Of a stretch of DNA of 64,000 bases, positions 53,470-64,000 are shown piece by piece. The first letter of the stretch is position 1, and every line of letters starts with the position of its first letter. The DNA is from Campanula takesimana (Eukaryota; Streptophyta; Magnoliopsida; Asterales; Campanulaceae): assembly GCA_026119855.1 (NCBI GenBank), contig JAOWBW010000320.1:62001-126000 (forward strand). The letters run 5' to 3'. The translations under genes were made by a program, and so were the position numbers. The notes beneath the pieces are model-generated. The model was not told the origin of the DNA. It saw only the letters and a list, made by a program, of their open reading frames with translations, and ran no database searches.

Positions 53470-54727
53470 TGTAGATACCCCGGGGAACCACGGCTTGGCT
53501 AGAGAGGTGAATTATCCTAGGATGTCTAACTTGTTTTAGATTGTTTAGAGTCGCCACCTATGTTTTTAAAGGAACATAAGAAAAACCTAGAAATAGCCTA
53601 ATTTATGTACAAAACCAGAGATTCGGGAGAGAAGGGTTCGGGGGTTAGGTGACGGAGTGGGAAGTACTTAAACACCCACTCCGCCCCGCTTACGCGGGTC
53701 TTGCTACTATTGGTGTTCTAATATTTACATGTCCTTCAATTAATTAACAATGCTAACAATTATAATGTAAAGAAAAAGGGGAAAAGAATGATTTTATTAA
53801 TTTAATGCTAAATAGTTACATGTTGGACTAGTGCTAAATGATTACATTAAGAAATGAAATATAAATTAAATGAAGTTTGGAATGTTGGGATGTAACCTTG
53901 GCCAAACTTCAATAGTGAAGTGGCCTTTTGGTTGTATCCCTTTTTATGGAGATTGCATACTAGTAAGACTAGACAAATAAAATAAGAGAAGAAAAGAGAT
54001 ATTGTACCTTAGGAAAGAGGACTTCAAACTTGGACTTGAAAATGGTGTTGTTGTAGAGAAAATGTTGTGCAAACACTTTGTGTAGTGTTTTGTAGAGAAA
54101 GATTGTTGAGATGATTTGTGTAGAGTTTTTGTTCAAGTCTCAAAAATTGGGTCCTTTTCCAAGGTAGAAGATGATGGTTTTTATAGGTAAAAAAAGAGAG
54201 GGAAATGATGGAGGGAAAAGATGATCATCCATGTGAAATGGAATTGACCAATCAAAAATAAGATAAATAAAATAATAAATAAAAGAAATAAAAGAAAATC
54301 AAATAAAATAAAAAGGAAATATTTTGTTTTAATGAAAAGGCTAGAAGTGTGGGATTGGGAGTTAATGAGAAAAGGGGGGATGAATGTGGATGTAAAAAGG
54401 GTTGTTTGTGATCAAGAAAGAGATGTTTGTAAATAAGAAAAGGGAGGGAAATAAGGTGCAATCCGTTACTGCCAAAATGGGAAGCGCGCGAGTCCCGCTT
54501 TTGGGGCGAGACGCGCGCGCATCCCGTTAACAGTTCCGGAAGCGCCCGCGGCAGAGAAGGACAGAATGACAGAATGACCCTAAAAGTTAACTCTGTTATG
54601 CAGTTTAGTCCAAAACTAACGGAATCAGTTAGGAACTTAACCGAAGTAACAGAAGTTAATGAAAATAAGTTAAATAAAAATACTTTGTATGCAATCGGGG
54701 TGAGAGGTCCAAGGCGGGGTGTCTACA
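53470..54727 (-). mobile_element. 5' LTR of G (1258 bp)
   Basis: Same length as 45802-47059, with a single difference seen by eye. It ends GTGTCTACA before the TGGTC duplication. Confidence 0.95.
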
Positions 54728-55320
54728 TGGTCAAACGGTCAACTTGTCTTTGTTCAATACTTTCTCGATTCTAAATATGTTGATAATCCAAATGACATTG
54801 ATCTAATCAATTCATTTAAGTCCGGCCGAACATTTTCATCAACATCATTCCTACGAGAAGCCAAAGATTGAGATCTCTCCGAAGAGGGACAAATCCATTT
54901 AGCTTATTATTCTTCCCTACGTGAATCCGATTATGCCAATCATACACTTTGTAACTACCCGGTTAAAGGTAGCGTTTGAATATGTCAAACATAATGTTCA
55001 TCAAGTGGAAGACTATAATAACTTCATGTCTAAGGATTCAAATGACATAACTAATATGAGATATATGTACGACATAGACCATGACATAAATCTCATATAG
55101 CGGGTCATGTCCAGTACCTTGTTCTAAACAAGTACCCATAAATCTAACATGATTATCCCATGATCATTTAGCCTTTATACTAGTGCTTAACAAGTAATAG
55201 GGACGGAGATTATTATAAGTAAACATGAACAACAATAATAATCAAAACATCTCTTTATTGATATGAAATAAATGATAACAATTACAACGTTTATTAAACG
55301 TGCCTAGGGCACCACTACCA

Positions 55321-55338
55321 ATAATCTCCCACTTGCCC
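55321..55338 (-). promoter_or_regulatory. Polypurine tract of copia B
   Basis: Minus strand AAGTGGGAGATTAT ends immediately before the LTR start TGGTAGTGGTGCCC. Confidence 0.8.
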
Positions 55339-55354
55339 TAGGCCCAATCTCCCA

Positions 55355-57133
55355 TGTATCTAATACCCATGGACCTAACATGACCTTCATGTTTAGCTTG
55401 TGGAAGTCCCTTTGTTAGCGGGTCCGCGACATTATCATCAATAGGTACTTTGCATATATTCACGTCACCTCTGTCAATGATTTCTCGAATGACATGGTAA
55501 CGCCTATGTATGTGTTTGGATTTTTGATGTGCCCTCGGTTCCTTTGCTTAAGCAATAGCACCATTATTATCACAATAAAGGTCTATTGGATTAGCAATAC
55601 TAGGAACCACTTCAAGTTCAGTGATGAACTTCTTAATCCAAAAAGCTTCCTTTGCAGCATCCAATGCAGCAATATACTCAGCTTCCGTTGTAGAATCAGC
55701 GGTTGTACTCTACTTGGAACTCTTCCAGCTTACAGCTCCACCATTTAACATAAACACAAAACCCGATTGCGATCGACTGTCATCTCTGTCGGTTTGGAAG
55801 CTTGCATCCGTATAAGCATTTACAACGAGATCATCTTCCATTCCTCCATAGACCAAAAACGAGTCTTTAGTCCTTCTCAAGTACTTAAGAATTGCTTTTA
55901 CAGCCACCCAGTGATTCTCTCCGGGGTCGGATTGGTATCTACTTGTCATGCTCAAAGCATAAGATACATCTGGCCAGTACAAATCATGGCATACATGATG
56001 GACCCAATTGCCGAAGCATATGGAACATCATTCATTTTCTCACGCTCATCTTTTGTCTTAGGACATTGAGTCTTGCTTAGAGAAACTCCATGTAACACCG
56101 GCAAGGTACCTCTTTTAGAATTTTCCATACGGAATCTTCTAATGACCTTGTCAATGTATGTACTTTGGCTTAAACCAAGTAGCGTCCTTGATCTATCTCT
56201 ATAGATCTTAATGCCAAGTATATATGCGGCTTCACCCATATCTTTCATTGCGAAACACTTTCCCAACCAAGTCTTTACGGTCTGAAGTGTAGGAATGTCG
56301 TTTCCAATGAGTAATATGTCATCCACATATAAAATAAGGAATAACACTATGCTCCCACTAATCTTCTTGTATACACAAGGCTCATCTTCGTTTTTGATGA
56401 AACCAAACTCTTTGACCGATTCATCAAAACGGAGAATCCAACTCCTAGAAGCTTGCTTTAATCCATAAATGGATTTCTGCAATTTACATACCTTAGAATT
56501 TTGTTCAAAACCTTCTGGTTGTGTCATATACATATCCTCTTGTAGTTTTTCATTTAGAAAAGCGGTTTTGACATCCATTTTCCATATTTCATAGTCATGA
56601 TATGCGGCAATGGCAAGCAAAATTCTTATAGACTTGATCATTGCGACGGGTGAAAAGGTTTCATCATAGTCAATACCATGAACTTGCCTATAACCTTTCG
56701 CTACAAGTCTAGCTTTATAAGTATGCACCTTCCCATCCATGTAAGTCTTCTTCTTGAAGACCCATTTGCATCCTATGGTTTTTACACCTTCGGGTGCATC
56801 AATCAAATTCCAAACTTGATTGTCTTGCATGGATTGCAATTAGGATTCCATGGCTCCAAGCTACTTGTCCGAATCAGGAGAAGACATCGCCTCTTGATAG
56901 GTTGTCGGTTCATCATTCTCAATGATTTCCACCTCATCACTATCCGTTACGAGAAATCCATATCTCTCAGGCTCGGATTGTAACCTACTAGATCTGCGAG
57001 TTACTTGTGTATTTTGAACAGGTTCCACAACTCCTTGTGGTTCTTGTTCTTGTTCCATTATTGGTTCAATGTTATTTTCTGGGTTTCGAATTTCTTCAAG
57101 ATTTATTTTACTCCCACTGATTTCTTTGGAGAG
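55355..57133 (-). pseudogene. Reverse transcriptase-RNase H of copia B
   Basis: 57133-56861 is the integrase-RT linker (RRSSRLQSEPERYGF, TYQEAMSSPDS), ending in stops. RT core from 56839: MQSMQDNQVWNLIDAPEGVK, CKWVFKKKTYMDGKVH, ARLVAKGYRQVHGIDYDETF, WKMDVKTAFLNEKLQEDMYM (Asp), YVDDILLIGND (YVDD intact) and AYILGIKIYRDRSR. A frameshift near 55,965 leads to the RNase H frame with NAYTDASFQTD, SWKSSK followed by TAG, TTEAEYIAALDAAKEAFWIK and LYCDNNGAIA followed by TAA. The pol tail VADPLTKGLPQAKHEGHV ends near 55,355. Metal-binding residues are present, but at least three interruptions inactivate it. Confidence 0.93.
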
Positions 57134-60128
57134 TGTAGTACCCTGATCTCGCACCCCTAAAAACCCACATTGAATCGGTCTAAACCCGAAAATTGACCTA
57201 AAACCCTCGATTTGGCTGTGCGGGACTGCCGTGAGCCTTATCGGTGCATCGAATGGATAAACGGACTTCAAATTCATGATCAGAGCGAAAAAACAAGCAA
57301 AGCAAACAGGCAAAAATTTCGTTTTTTGAGGTGCGGGACCGGAAACGGGGCCCGCAACCCCCCGAACTGCTCGCTGTTATCCATTATGTGCATTAAAAAT
57401 ATATTATTACCTTTCCTTGCTAATTGATATATTTCAGATATACCGGCGTGACCACAAAATTATTCCAAACAACTTTCATGTTGGGCCCGCGGACAACCAC
57501 GACACCGGAGCGCGCACGACGGAGCGGAAAGCCGGAGCCGGAAAGATGGTTATCCAAATTGGAAAATATCTCAAAATATCTTATCAACTGGTCCAGAAGA
57601 GCAAAAAATATATTATTGTCGTTCCTTGCTCATAAAAATATTTCAGATATACCGACCAAACCAGAAAAATATTCCGAGCAACTTTCATGTTGGACTCGCG
57701 GACAACCGGGACACCGGAGGCGCGCACAACGGAGCAGTTACGGAGCGAAAAGCCGGAGCCGGAAAGATGGTTATCCAAATTGGAAAATATCTCAAAATAT
57801 CTTATCAATTGGTCAAGAAGAGGAAAAAATATATTATTGTCGTTCCTTGCTCATAAAAATATTTCAGATATACCGGCCTGACCAGAAAAATATTCCGAGC
57901 AACTTTCATGTTGGACTCGCGGACAACCGGGACACCGGAGACGCGCACAACAGAGCAGTTGCGGAGCGGAAAGCCGGAACAGAGATAAGGAAGATGACTT
58001 TAAGCCTTAGTCAAGAAGGATAGATGATGAATCCACCAATTTACAACCTCCCCCCTCCAAGTTGCAACCAATTTACCACGTCCCTCCTCCTATATACACC
58101 ACTCTCATCCATTTCAAAAAAGAAGAGACACAAAAACAAAAAGAAAAAAAAACCCTACCATCCTTCAGTCTCATTCTCTCTCAACAAGAACACCACCACC
58201 ACACCATCACCACACCACCACTCATACACCACCCCTACACCACCCATAAATCACCAAACAAACCACAAAAAAACACATCAAAGCCAAAACTTTGATCAAA
58301 CACAAAGCAAAAAGAAAAGAAAAAGTCTTCCCTTGGTTGACAAATGGAGCACCCATAATCTCAAAAGCTAGGTAAAACTCTATGTAAACCTTGGCTCTTT
58401 AGATATGTAAGCAATATTGGGAGTGGTTTGGAACCTAGTCAAATAATGACTAGGTTTCCTTCATCTTCCATGTTTTTTTTAGCTTTGTAAAGCTTTGTTT
58501 ATGTATATAAATGATGATCATGTGATGCTAATACTCAGTTTATTATGTTTATATATGTTCATAATAGTCATAATATTCATATGCTTTAATTTGTATATGA
58601 AAATCTTCATGTTTCTCTCAAAGGGCGTAAATCTGCCCTCTTTGGCTTTCCTTCATGATCATGCATATGAAAATCATTATTTGTTGAGAAATAGCTCTTG
58701 GATAATGTTGTTAACATGTTAAATATCAAAGTCCTTGAGTTTCATGCCTTGGTTTGAAGATATAGTAGTGTTTTGAGTTCTATAATCATGCCTCATATAA
58801 TCAGTTTTTACTTTCTGTATAGAGTCTTGATTTTGATGAGCTTGTAAATACATCTTAGAGTGGTTTTATGATTTAGGTAAAAGAACAAAATTTGTTCGTA
58901 ACATGTTGAGATATACGATCCTAAAGTTTCACGTTCATATTCCATGCCTAGATCATATTTTCATGCATAAATTTGGGTCTCAGTGATTCTGAGTTGTTTA
59001 TTCACTGTGGTACCTTGCTGTGTTCTTGGGTTTCAAACTTGATGAAAAATAATTTTCTTGACAAAGATAAAAACATGGATTTTGTTCTACACGAACTAAG
59101 TATTATTATCATATTTTTTATACATTTTTTGGATCAATGGAAGTTCTCCTTTTAAACATATGTTTCAAACTCAAAAATACAGATTCTGCACTTCCAGTTT
59201 CTGACATTGAAATGTCAGAAACCTTTTGAACCACTAAAACTCATCCTATGAACTCCAAATTTTGGGATATTCATTTTTTATGCGTGTTATTAAACTTTTG
59301 TTCTTTGGGTTTTGTCAGATTCCCAAGCTAAGATGGCGAAAATTGGTGATAAACATGCTAAGGTTTCTGTTTACCTTTTCTGGGCTGAATTTTGTGATCA
59401 ACTTTATTGCATGTGTTTGGGGCCTAAACTTGGTCCAAAAAGTCTAAACAAAACTCCCTTGTTATCCCTAGTATTCAGGTATTAACCCCCAATTTTTAGT
59501 TTTGGAATCGGATTGATTTTAGGACAGGTACGACGGCTCGGGGACGGAAAGTGTCACCGAAATCAACAAAAGCACCGTCGAGGATATTTATTATTATTTT
59601 GTGGGATTTGTCTCCCCTATTTTTTGTATATGTGTAATTGTGTAATATCCCCTCCCGTGGATGTATTATTGCTTGATATGATCAAAACCATTCTTGAAAA
59701 CCAATCGGGGAATCCACTCAAACCGAGTTCCCGGTTGTGAATAAAAATGAAACTTCCTAGAATAGGAAGACCTCCATATATATTTCATCACCATTTTTTG
59801 GTAGGGCATAAAATCCAAATTAAAAGGCATAAAATTGAATATAAGTGGCACGCATATAGAGACCATCACGGGCGAGAAGAGTGCCTAACCCCTTCTCTTG
59901 TCGTAACTTAGCCCCCGAACCCATTTTCTCAAAAAAGGTTTTTTCTTCATTTTTCCTAAAATCAAAATGAGGTGGCGACTCTTGCAATCAAATCACAGCA
60001 TCAAGAGGAAACCATCGTGTGAGAACCGAGCGCATTTCCAAAAGCGCATCATCACGAGACGGGCGCGAACCGCTTTCACGGGTGGTCATTTCGCGGTGAT
60101 CCGATCATCTCGGGCGCGGGCTCTCACA
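57134..60128 (+). mobile_element. Solo LTR (2995 bp), Ogre/Tat-like, in copia B pol
   Basis: It runs TGTAGTACCCTGATCTCGCA to GGCGCGGGCTCTCACA with GAGAG at 57129-57133 and 60129-60133. It interrupts the copia B polyprotein between KEFLS and KEISGSKINL. A TATA-like CCTATATACACC at about 58,090, followed by pyrimidine-rich leader text, suggests plus orientation. Long LTRs ending with GGTGGCGACTC...CGGGCGCG...CTCTCACA text are seen in Ogre-type elements; that lineage is inferred. There is no internal region. Frames up to 199 codons inside derive from a tandem repeat. Confidence 0.85.
57390..58005 (+). repeat. Three tandem ~215-bp units
   Basis: The word ATTTCAGATATACCG recurs at about 57,431, 57,650 and 57,861 (steps of 219 and 211 bp). 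Each unit contains AACTTTCATGTTGG, GCGGACAACC, GAGCGCGCAC-type text and GGTTATCCAAATTGGAAAAT. The third copy is shorter. Confidence 0.93.
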
Positions 60129-60133
60129 GAGAG

Positions 60134-62299
60134 AAACTCTTTCTCTAGAAAGATACCAGTTCGGGCAACAAACACTTTGTTGTACGTTTGGTTGTAAAAG
60201 TAATATCCTTTAGTTTCCTTAGGATATCCCACGAAAATACATTTATCAAATTTGTGTGCAAGTTTGTCTGAGACAAGTCTTTTGACAAAAGCTTCACAAA
60301 CCCAAATCTTCATGAAAGACAGATAAGGCTTCTTTCCGCTCCACATCTCATATGGAGTCTTTTGAACCGATTTAGTTGGAACACGATTTAGTGTGAATGC
60401 AGCGGTTTCTAGAGCGTAACCCCAAAAGGATATTGGAAGATCAACTTGACTCATCATTGATCGAACCATGTCTAACAAAGTCCGATTTCTCCTCTCGGAC
60501 ACACTATTCCATTGTGGTGTTCCGGGTGGAGTCAATTGTGAAACTATTCCACAATTCTTTAGATGATCATCAAATTCATGACTCAAGTATTCTCCACCTC
60601 GATCTGATCGAAGTGCCTTAATACTTTTGCCAAGTTGTTTTTCTAATTTATTTTGAAATATTCTAAATATCTCAAATGCTTCACTTTTATGTTTCATTAG
60701 GTAAACATACCCAAATCTACTATAATCATCGGTGAAGGTTATGAAGTATTGAAATCCTCCCCTAGCATTGCTACTTAATGGTCCGCATACATCGGAATGT
60801 ATCAACCCCAATAAGTCGCTTGCCCTTTCACCTAGATTGTTAAAAGGTGTCTTAGTCATTTTTCCAAGAAGACACGACTCGCAAGTATCATATGACTCGA
60901 GGTCACATGAACCCAAAAGGCCGTCCCCATGGAGTTTTGAGATACGCTTCTCATTAATATGACCAAAACGGCAATGCCACAAATAAGAATGATTTACATC
61001 ATTAGGTTTAGATTTCTTATTTATATGATAGACATTTTCATTATTTTCATTCTTGACATCCAAGACATAAAGGCCATTAAATGAATTAGCAATACCATAA
61101 AGCACATCATTTAAATAAATAGAAAATTTCTTATTCTCAATAAGAAACTTAAAACCTTCATTATCCAAACAAGAAATTGAAATAATATCTCTACTTAAAT
61201 CCGGTACATAATAGCAATTGTTCAAAACAACTATTAAACTGGAAGGTAAAGTGACTTCATAAGTCCCTACGGCTAATGCAGCAACTCTTGCTCCATTCCC
61301 CACGCGTAGGTCTACTTCACCCTCTTTAAGTAGTCTCCTATTCTTTAGTCCCTGCACATTCAAACAAATGTGAGAACCACATCTGGTATCCAATACCCAA
61401 GAATCAATGGTAGAAAGGAGAATATCTATCATATAGATACCTGAAGTCGATGCAGCCTTGCTGCCATTCTTCTTCTTTTGCTCTTCCAAGAAAGCCTTGC
61501 AATTACGTTTCCAATGACCAATTTCTTGACAATGGAAACAAATTGCATCTTTTTGTGTATCGGGTTTTACCTCAGAAGCCTTGGCAACCTTTTCTTTGCT
61601 TATCTTGGGTTTGACAACTTTTGCCTTACCCTTTCCTTTGGCACCAGCCTTCTTCCCATCATGAACCAAGAGCACAGGAGAACCTTTCTCCACAATCTTC
61701 ATCTCCGCATTTTTAAGCATCCCATGCAACTCGGAGAGATTCTTATCCATTCCATGCATGTTATAATTCATCACAAACTGATTATAACTTTTAGGCAATG
61801 AATTAAGAATGAGATCCGTGGCTAGCTCCAATGGAATTGGATAGCCAAGATTCTCAAGATGCTCTACATAACCTTTCATTTTAAGCATGTGAGGACTCAC
61901 TTGTTACCCTTCATTCATTTTGCAAGAAGTGAATGAAACAATGGTCTTGTACCTCTCTTGCCTAGCTTGCTTTTGAAACATGGCTCTTAACTCCACGCCT
62001 ATCTCATAGGCTTCCAATTGTTCCAAACTTTGTTGGAGTTTTGAGCACATAGTAGCAAGCATGAGACAACTTACATCTCTAGAATCATTACGATGTTTCT
62101 TGTAACTGTCTCTTTCTGCCCTAGGGGCAGTAGGTTCTGGTTCAGCAGGAAGTGGCCCATCGAGAATGTACAACTTATCTTCTTGCCTTAGAACAATTCT
62201 TAGGCTACGGATCCAATCCATAAAGTTAGTACCATTCTCTTGGAGCTTATCCTTCTCAAGGATCGATCGCAACGAAATTGATTGAGTGTTGTTAGTCAT
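60134..62299 (-). pseudogene. Gag-protease-integrase of copia B
   Basis: Start Met at 62299 (MTNNTQSISLRSILEKDKLQ), with the copia Gag word NFMDWIRSLRIVLRQEDKLY. One TAA at 61,904-61,906 splits an otherwise continuous frame. Residues counted from 61900: CCHC knuckle CFHCQEIGHWKRNC (about 119-132); protease WVLDTRCGSHIC, where the usual DTG/DSG glycine is Arg; GAG-pre-integrase LWHCRFGHINEKRISKLHGD; zinc Cys pair CESCLLGKM; integrase core IHSDVCGPL, ALRSDRGGEY and QWNSVSERRNR with all three acidic residues; and FVGYPKETKGYYFYNQ. The frame ends in the inserted solo LTR after FLEKEFLS. About 735 codons remain. Confidence 0.94.
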
Positions 62300-63471
62300 T
62301 ATCTACAATTATGCAAAATTTCCAAAATTTAATAAGTACAAATTTTCATTAAAGAAATAAATAATGTATTTTTCCAAAAATACTCCCACTAAATTATAGA
62401 ACCTTCTTTATACATCCAATGTATAGTATAATTTAAATGGGTTGAGATCCCGCTTTAATTTAATTTTAAGTACGCTTTGGCGCACCGCTCAAAATCAAAT
62501 TAATTAGGTAGACAACTCTTGTCAATCATATCTCATATGACTCTCAGTTATTTTCATGAGATTCTTTAAGAAATCCAATTTCAAAAAGCATGTAAATCTC
62601 ATCTTTGCCTTAAGCCCAAAACTGTTTTAACGCTTAATTAAGTCCAACCATTTTTAACGCATAGGAAACTCTTATTCACTCATTTTGCTCATACATGAAT
62701 AAAATCAATGCACATCGCTTTGGCAAGCCCACAAAAAATTACCCATGTATAAACAAGTGTTTTAATCATGGCATGGCAGAATGACTTAAAACTTTCTTTG
62801 AAGGTTCATCACATATAGCATATAACACATTTATGAGCACATAATATAAACATGTTACGCATCAAGTTCAGCCACTAAATTAATCTCCATTAATTTAAGC
62901 ATAATATTTATGTGTCATTAGTTTCTCTATAATTATAAGGATGAGACTATTTCAACTTTGGTTATTATCTCCAAATCAAGACAACAAGAAGTGCGGCCGA
63001 AACTAAGCCATAAGGCATCCACAATTCCGCACTAATTCAAGAAACCAAGAAAGTAGTCCATGTGGCCTAAACTAAGCAATAGATGGTCTCGATGAACGTA
63101 GGCCAATTGCATCCACAATTCCACATGGATCTCCAATCTTTGAATCAAGAACTTTGTTTATCAATTTTAGCAATTATGAACTCTTCATAATTCTAACTTC
63201 GTTTTATCTTTGATACTTTGATTCCGATCAAGTTTGGGAAACACAATCTCGATGAACGTAGATTAGCCATCCAAACCTTGAACCAATCTTAGAATCACAA
63301 GACTAAAACAAATAGGAAAATCAAACCCCAGGATCCACACCCAAACCAACTGCCCAAAACCCACTCCAGATCAGCAGGTCTGGCTGGTCTTGTTACTAGT
63401 CTGGTCGGACCCCATCAAAATTCCAGATTCTGACTCTGACCGAAAATCAAAACCAGAATCCTGACAACTGT

Positions 63472-63543
63472 GCGGCCGCCCAAGAAAAAACTGTGCGGTC
63501 ACCCAAACTTGTGCGGCCGCCGAAGGTTTTCTGTGCGGTCGCA
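63472..63543. repeat. GCGGYCGC four-motif array in copia B leader
   Basis: GCGGCCGCC (63472), GCGGTCACC (63495), GCGGCCGCC (63513) and GCGGTCGCA (63535): the same order as in the LTR array at 45490, with steps 23, 18 and 22 bp, although the bases between motifs differ. One CG has become CA (GTCGCC to GTCACC). Confidence 0.95.
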
Positions 63544-63803
63544 CAGTAGCATCAGAATGAATTTTTTAAAGTTCAAAAATTTGTCTCAAAATTGTTTTCC
63601 CTGATTATTAAAACTTTGATCCAATCAAAAATTAATAATCAAACAATTCAGAATCCAACATAATTTTTAGTGCGATTCAATAGTGCGATTAAAGTTGTAA
63701 AACAATAAACATCATATATCCAATATTCATATCATGTTAGGCACAAAAACAATTTATATACACACAACATGATTTAGGTATTGAAATAATCAACATGAAC
63801 GGG

Positions 63804-63815
63804 GATCTGATACCA
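63804..63815 (-). promoter_or_regulatory. Primer-binding site of copia B
   Basis: Minus strand TGGTATCAGATC follows the LTR end AACCCAACA after one base: initiator tRNA-Met type, with the last two bases different from TGGTATCAGAGC. Confidence 0.9.
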
Positions 63816-63816
63816 C

Positions 63817-64000
63817 TGTTGGGTTTTCGAGTAACATGCGCAGCGGAAAATAGCATTTAAAATTTTATGAAACCCAAAGCCCATAGATCCATTCATATGA
63901 TTAAATCAAATACTTGCATTATGAATACTAGAAAACTAACCCTTGATGACTTTGAATTTGGTCTTTGATCTTGGCTGTTTATATACAAGTTAGTGTAGAC
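63817..64000 (-). mobile_element. 5' LTR of copia B, partial, with an internal deletion
   Basis: 63817-63974 matches 44952-45109. The sequence then jumps to CTGTTTATATACAAGTTA, matching 45,386 onward, so about 276 bp are missing; TTGG occurs at both breakpoints. The last bases, TGTAGAC, depart from the LTR. Confidence 0.9.

Larger units (their letters stand above)
45802..54727 (-). mobile_element. G: complete Tat-like gypsy element lacking pol (8.9 kb)
   Basis: Two 1258-bp LTRs, 5-bp target duplication TGGTC (45797-45801 and 54728-54732), primer-binding site, a broken gag and a long non-coding region, but no protease, RT, RNase H or integrase. Its LTRs differ by one visible base (GAGCGGTG versus GAGAGGTG, near 45,837 and 53,505), so insertion is very recent. 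Because it lacks pol it must be mobilised by enzymes from a related element. LTR and internal sequence match relic G2. Confidence 0.95.
44952..55320 (-). mobile_element. 3' LTR of copia B, interrupted by G
   Basis: The LTR consists of 44952-45801 and 54733-55320 (about 1.44 kb without G). On the minus strand it runs TGGTAGTGGTGCCCTAGGCA to CGCATGTTACTCCGAAACCC then AACA. A TATA box (TATATATAA, about 45,390-45,399) lies downstream, in element sense, of a four-motif GCGGYCGC array. The first 150 bp at 44952 match 63817-63974. Confidence 0.9.
62300..63816 (-). other. Leader of copia B between LTR and gag
   Basis: This 1.5-kb leader has no coding frame of note. It holds a GCGGYCGC array (63472-63543), a repeated CTCGATGAACGTAG phrase (near 63,089 and 63,249), and the primer-binding site at its end. 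Confidence 0.8.
44952..64000 (-). mobile_element. Copia B: Ty1/copia element, split by two insertions, runs off the window
   Basis: The minus-strand order is LTR (from 64000 to 63817), PBS, leader, gag-protease-integrase (62299-60134), RT-RNase H (57133-55355), PPT, LTR (55320-44952). A 3.0 kb solo LTR interrupts the integrase-RT linker, and gypsy element G sits inside the 3' LTR. Every frame carries stops. The left flank is CAAGATAAT; the other end lies outside the window, so no target duplication can be checked. Confidence 0.93.

Noticed and set aside
57424..58023. 199-codon ORF in the solo LTR
   Set aside because: It spans the ~215-bp triplication; the repeat length happens to keep frames open. 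No domain, and it lies wholly in LTR sequence.

Overview
This window is intergenic heterochromatin-like DNA of a flowering plant, almost certainly a dicot. The evidence is plant-type Ty1/copia and Ty3/gypsy LTR retrotransposons, abundant TA-flanked Stowaway-like MITEs with CTCCCTCCGTCCC ends, a tRNA-derived SINE with a plant-like U6 snRNA copy, and AT-rich spacers. I see no intact host protein-coding gene. The species cannot be named from this sequence alone.

Layout. 1-1665: the 3' end of an LTR element (non-coding tail plus LTR). 1666-7958: AT-rich DNA packed with small DNA transposons (Stowaway-like, hAT MITE, Mutator MITE, and a 1.07 kb Mutator-like element that may carry captured exon pieces). 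7959-11688: one very long solo LTR with a 5-bp target duplication. 11689-17012: more MITEs, a truncated LTR-like block with a GCGCGCGC array, and a nested SINE insertion holding a U6 snRNA-SINE chimera. 17013-17112: a 100-N assembly gap. 17379-30613: a 13.2 kb SIRE/Maximus-like copia element on the minus strand ('copia A') with both LTRs, inserted into a Tat-like gypsy relic ('G2', 17113-17378 plus 30614-34065). 34441-36382: a decayed Tat integrase followed by an antisense ORF. 36918-44951: the downstream extra ORF of a second SIRE-like element on the plus strand, with a recognisable intron swollen by MITEs and an exon split by two solo LTRs. 44952-64000: a second copia element on the minus strand ('copia B'), whose 3' LTR is split by a complete, very young, gag-only Tat-like gypsy element ('G', 45802-54727) and whose pol is split by a 3.0 kb solo LTR (57134-60128). 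Its 5' LTR runs off the window.

Nearly every junction can be dated relative to the others, because target-site duplications are readable at most of them. None of the polyproteins is intact: all carry stops or frameshifts. G is the youngest element seen, with one visible mismatch between its two 1258-bp LTRs, but it has no pol and must have been mobilised in trans.

The most unusual signals are DNA-level ones that coding annotation does not explain. (1) Regularly spaced CG-palindrome arrays occur in several unrelated LTR families; in both G and copia B they occur twice, once in the LTR and again in the leader between primer-binding site and gag, with spacing of exactly 29 bp in G and about 21 bp in copia B. 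(2) A GCGGTT/AACCGC hexamer is strongly over-represented through the whole of copia A, coding and non-coding, with a CCGC-core variant in the second SIRE-like element. (3) A U6 snRNA copy is fused to a tRNA-type SINE head, flanked by its own target duplication, and sits inside another SINE that sits inside a MITE.
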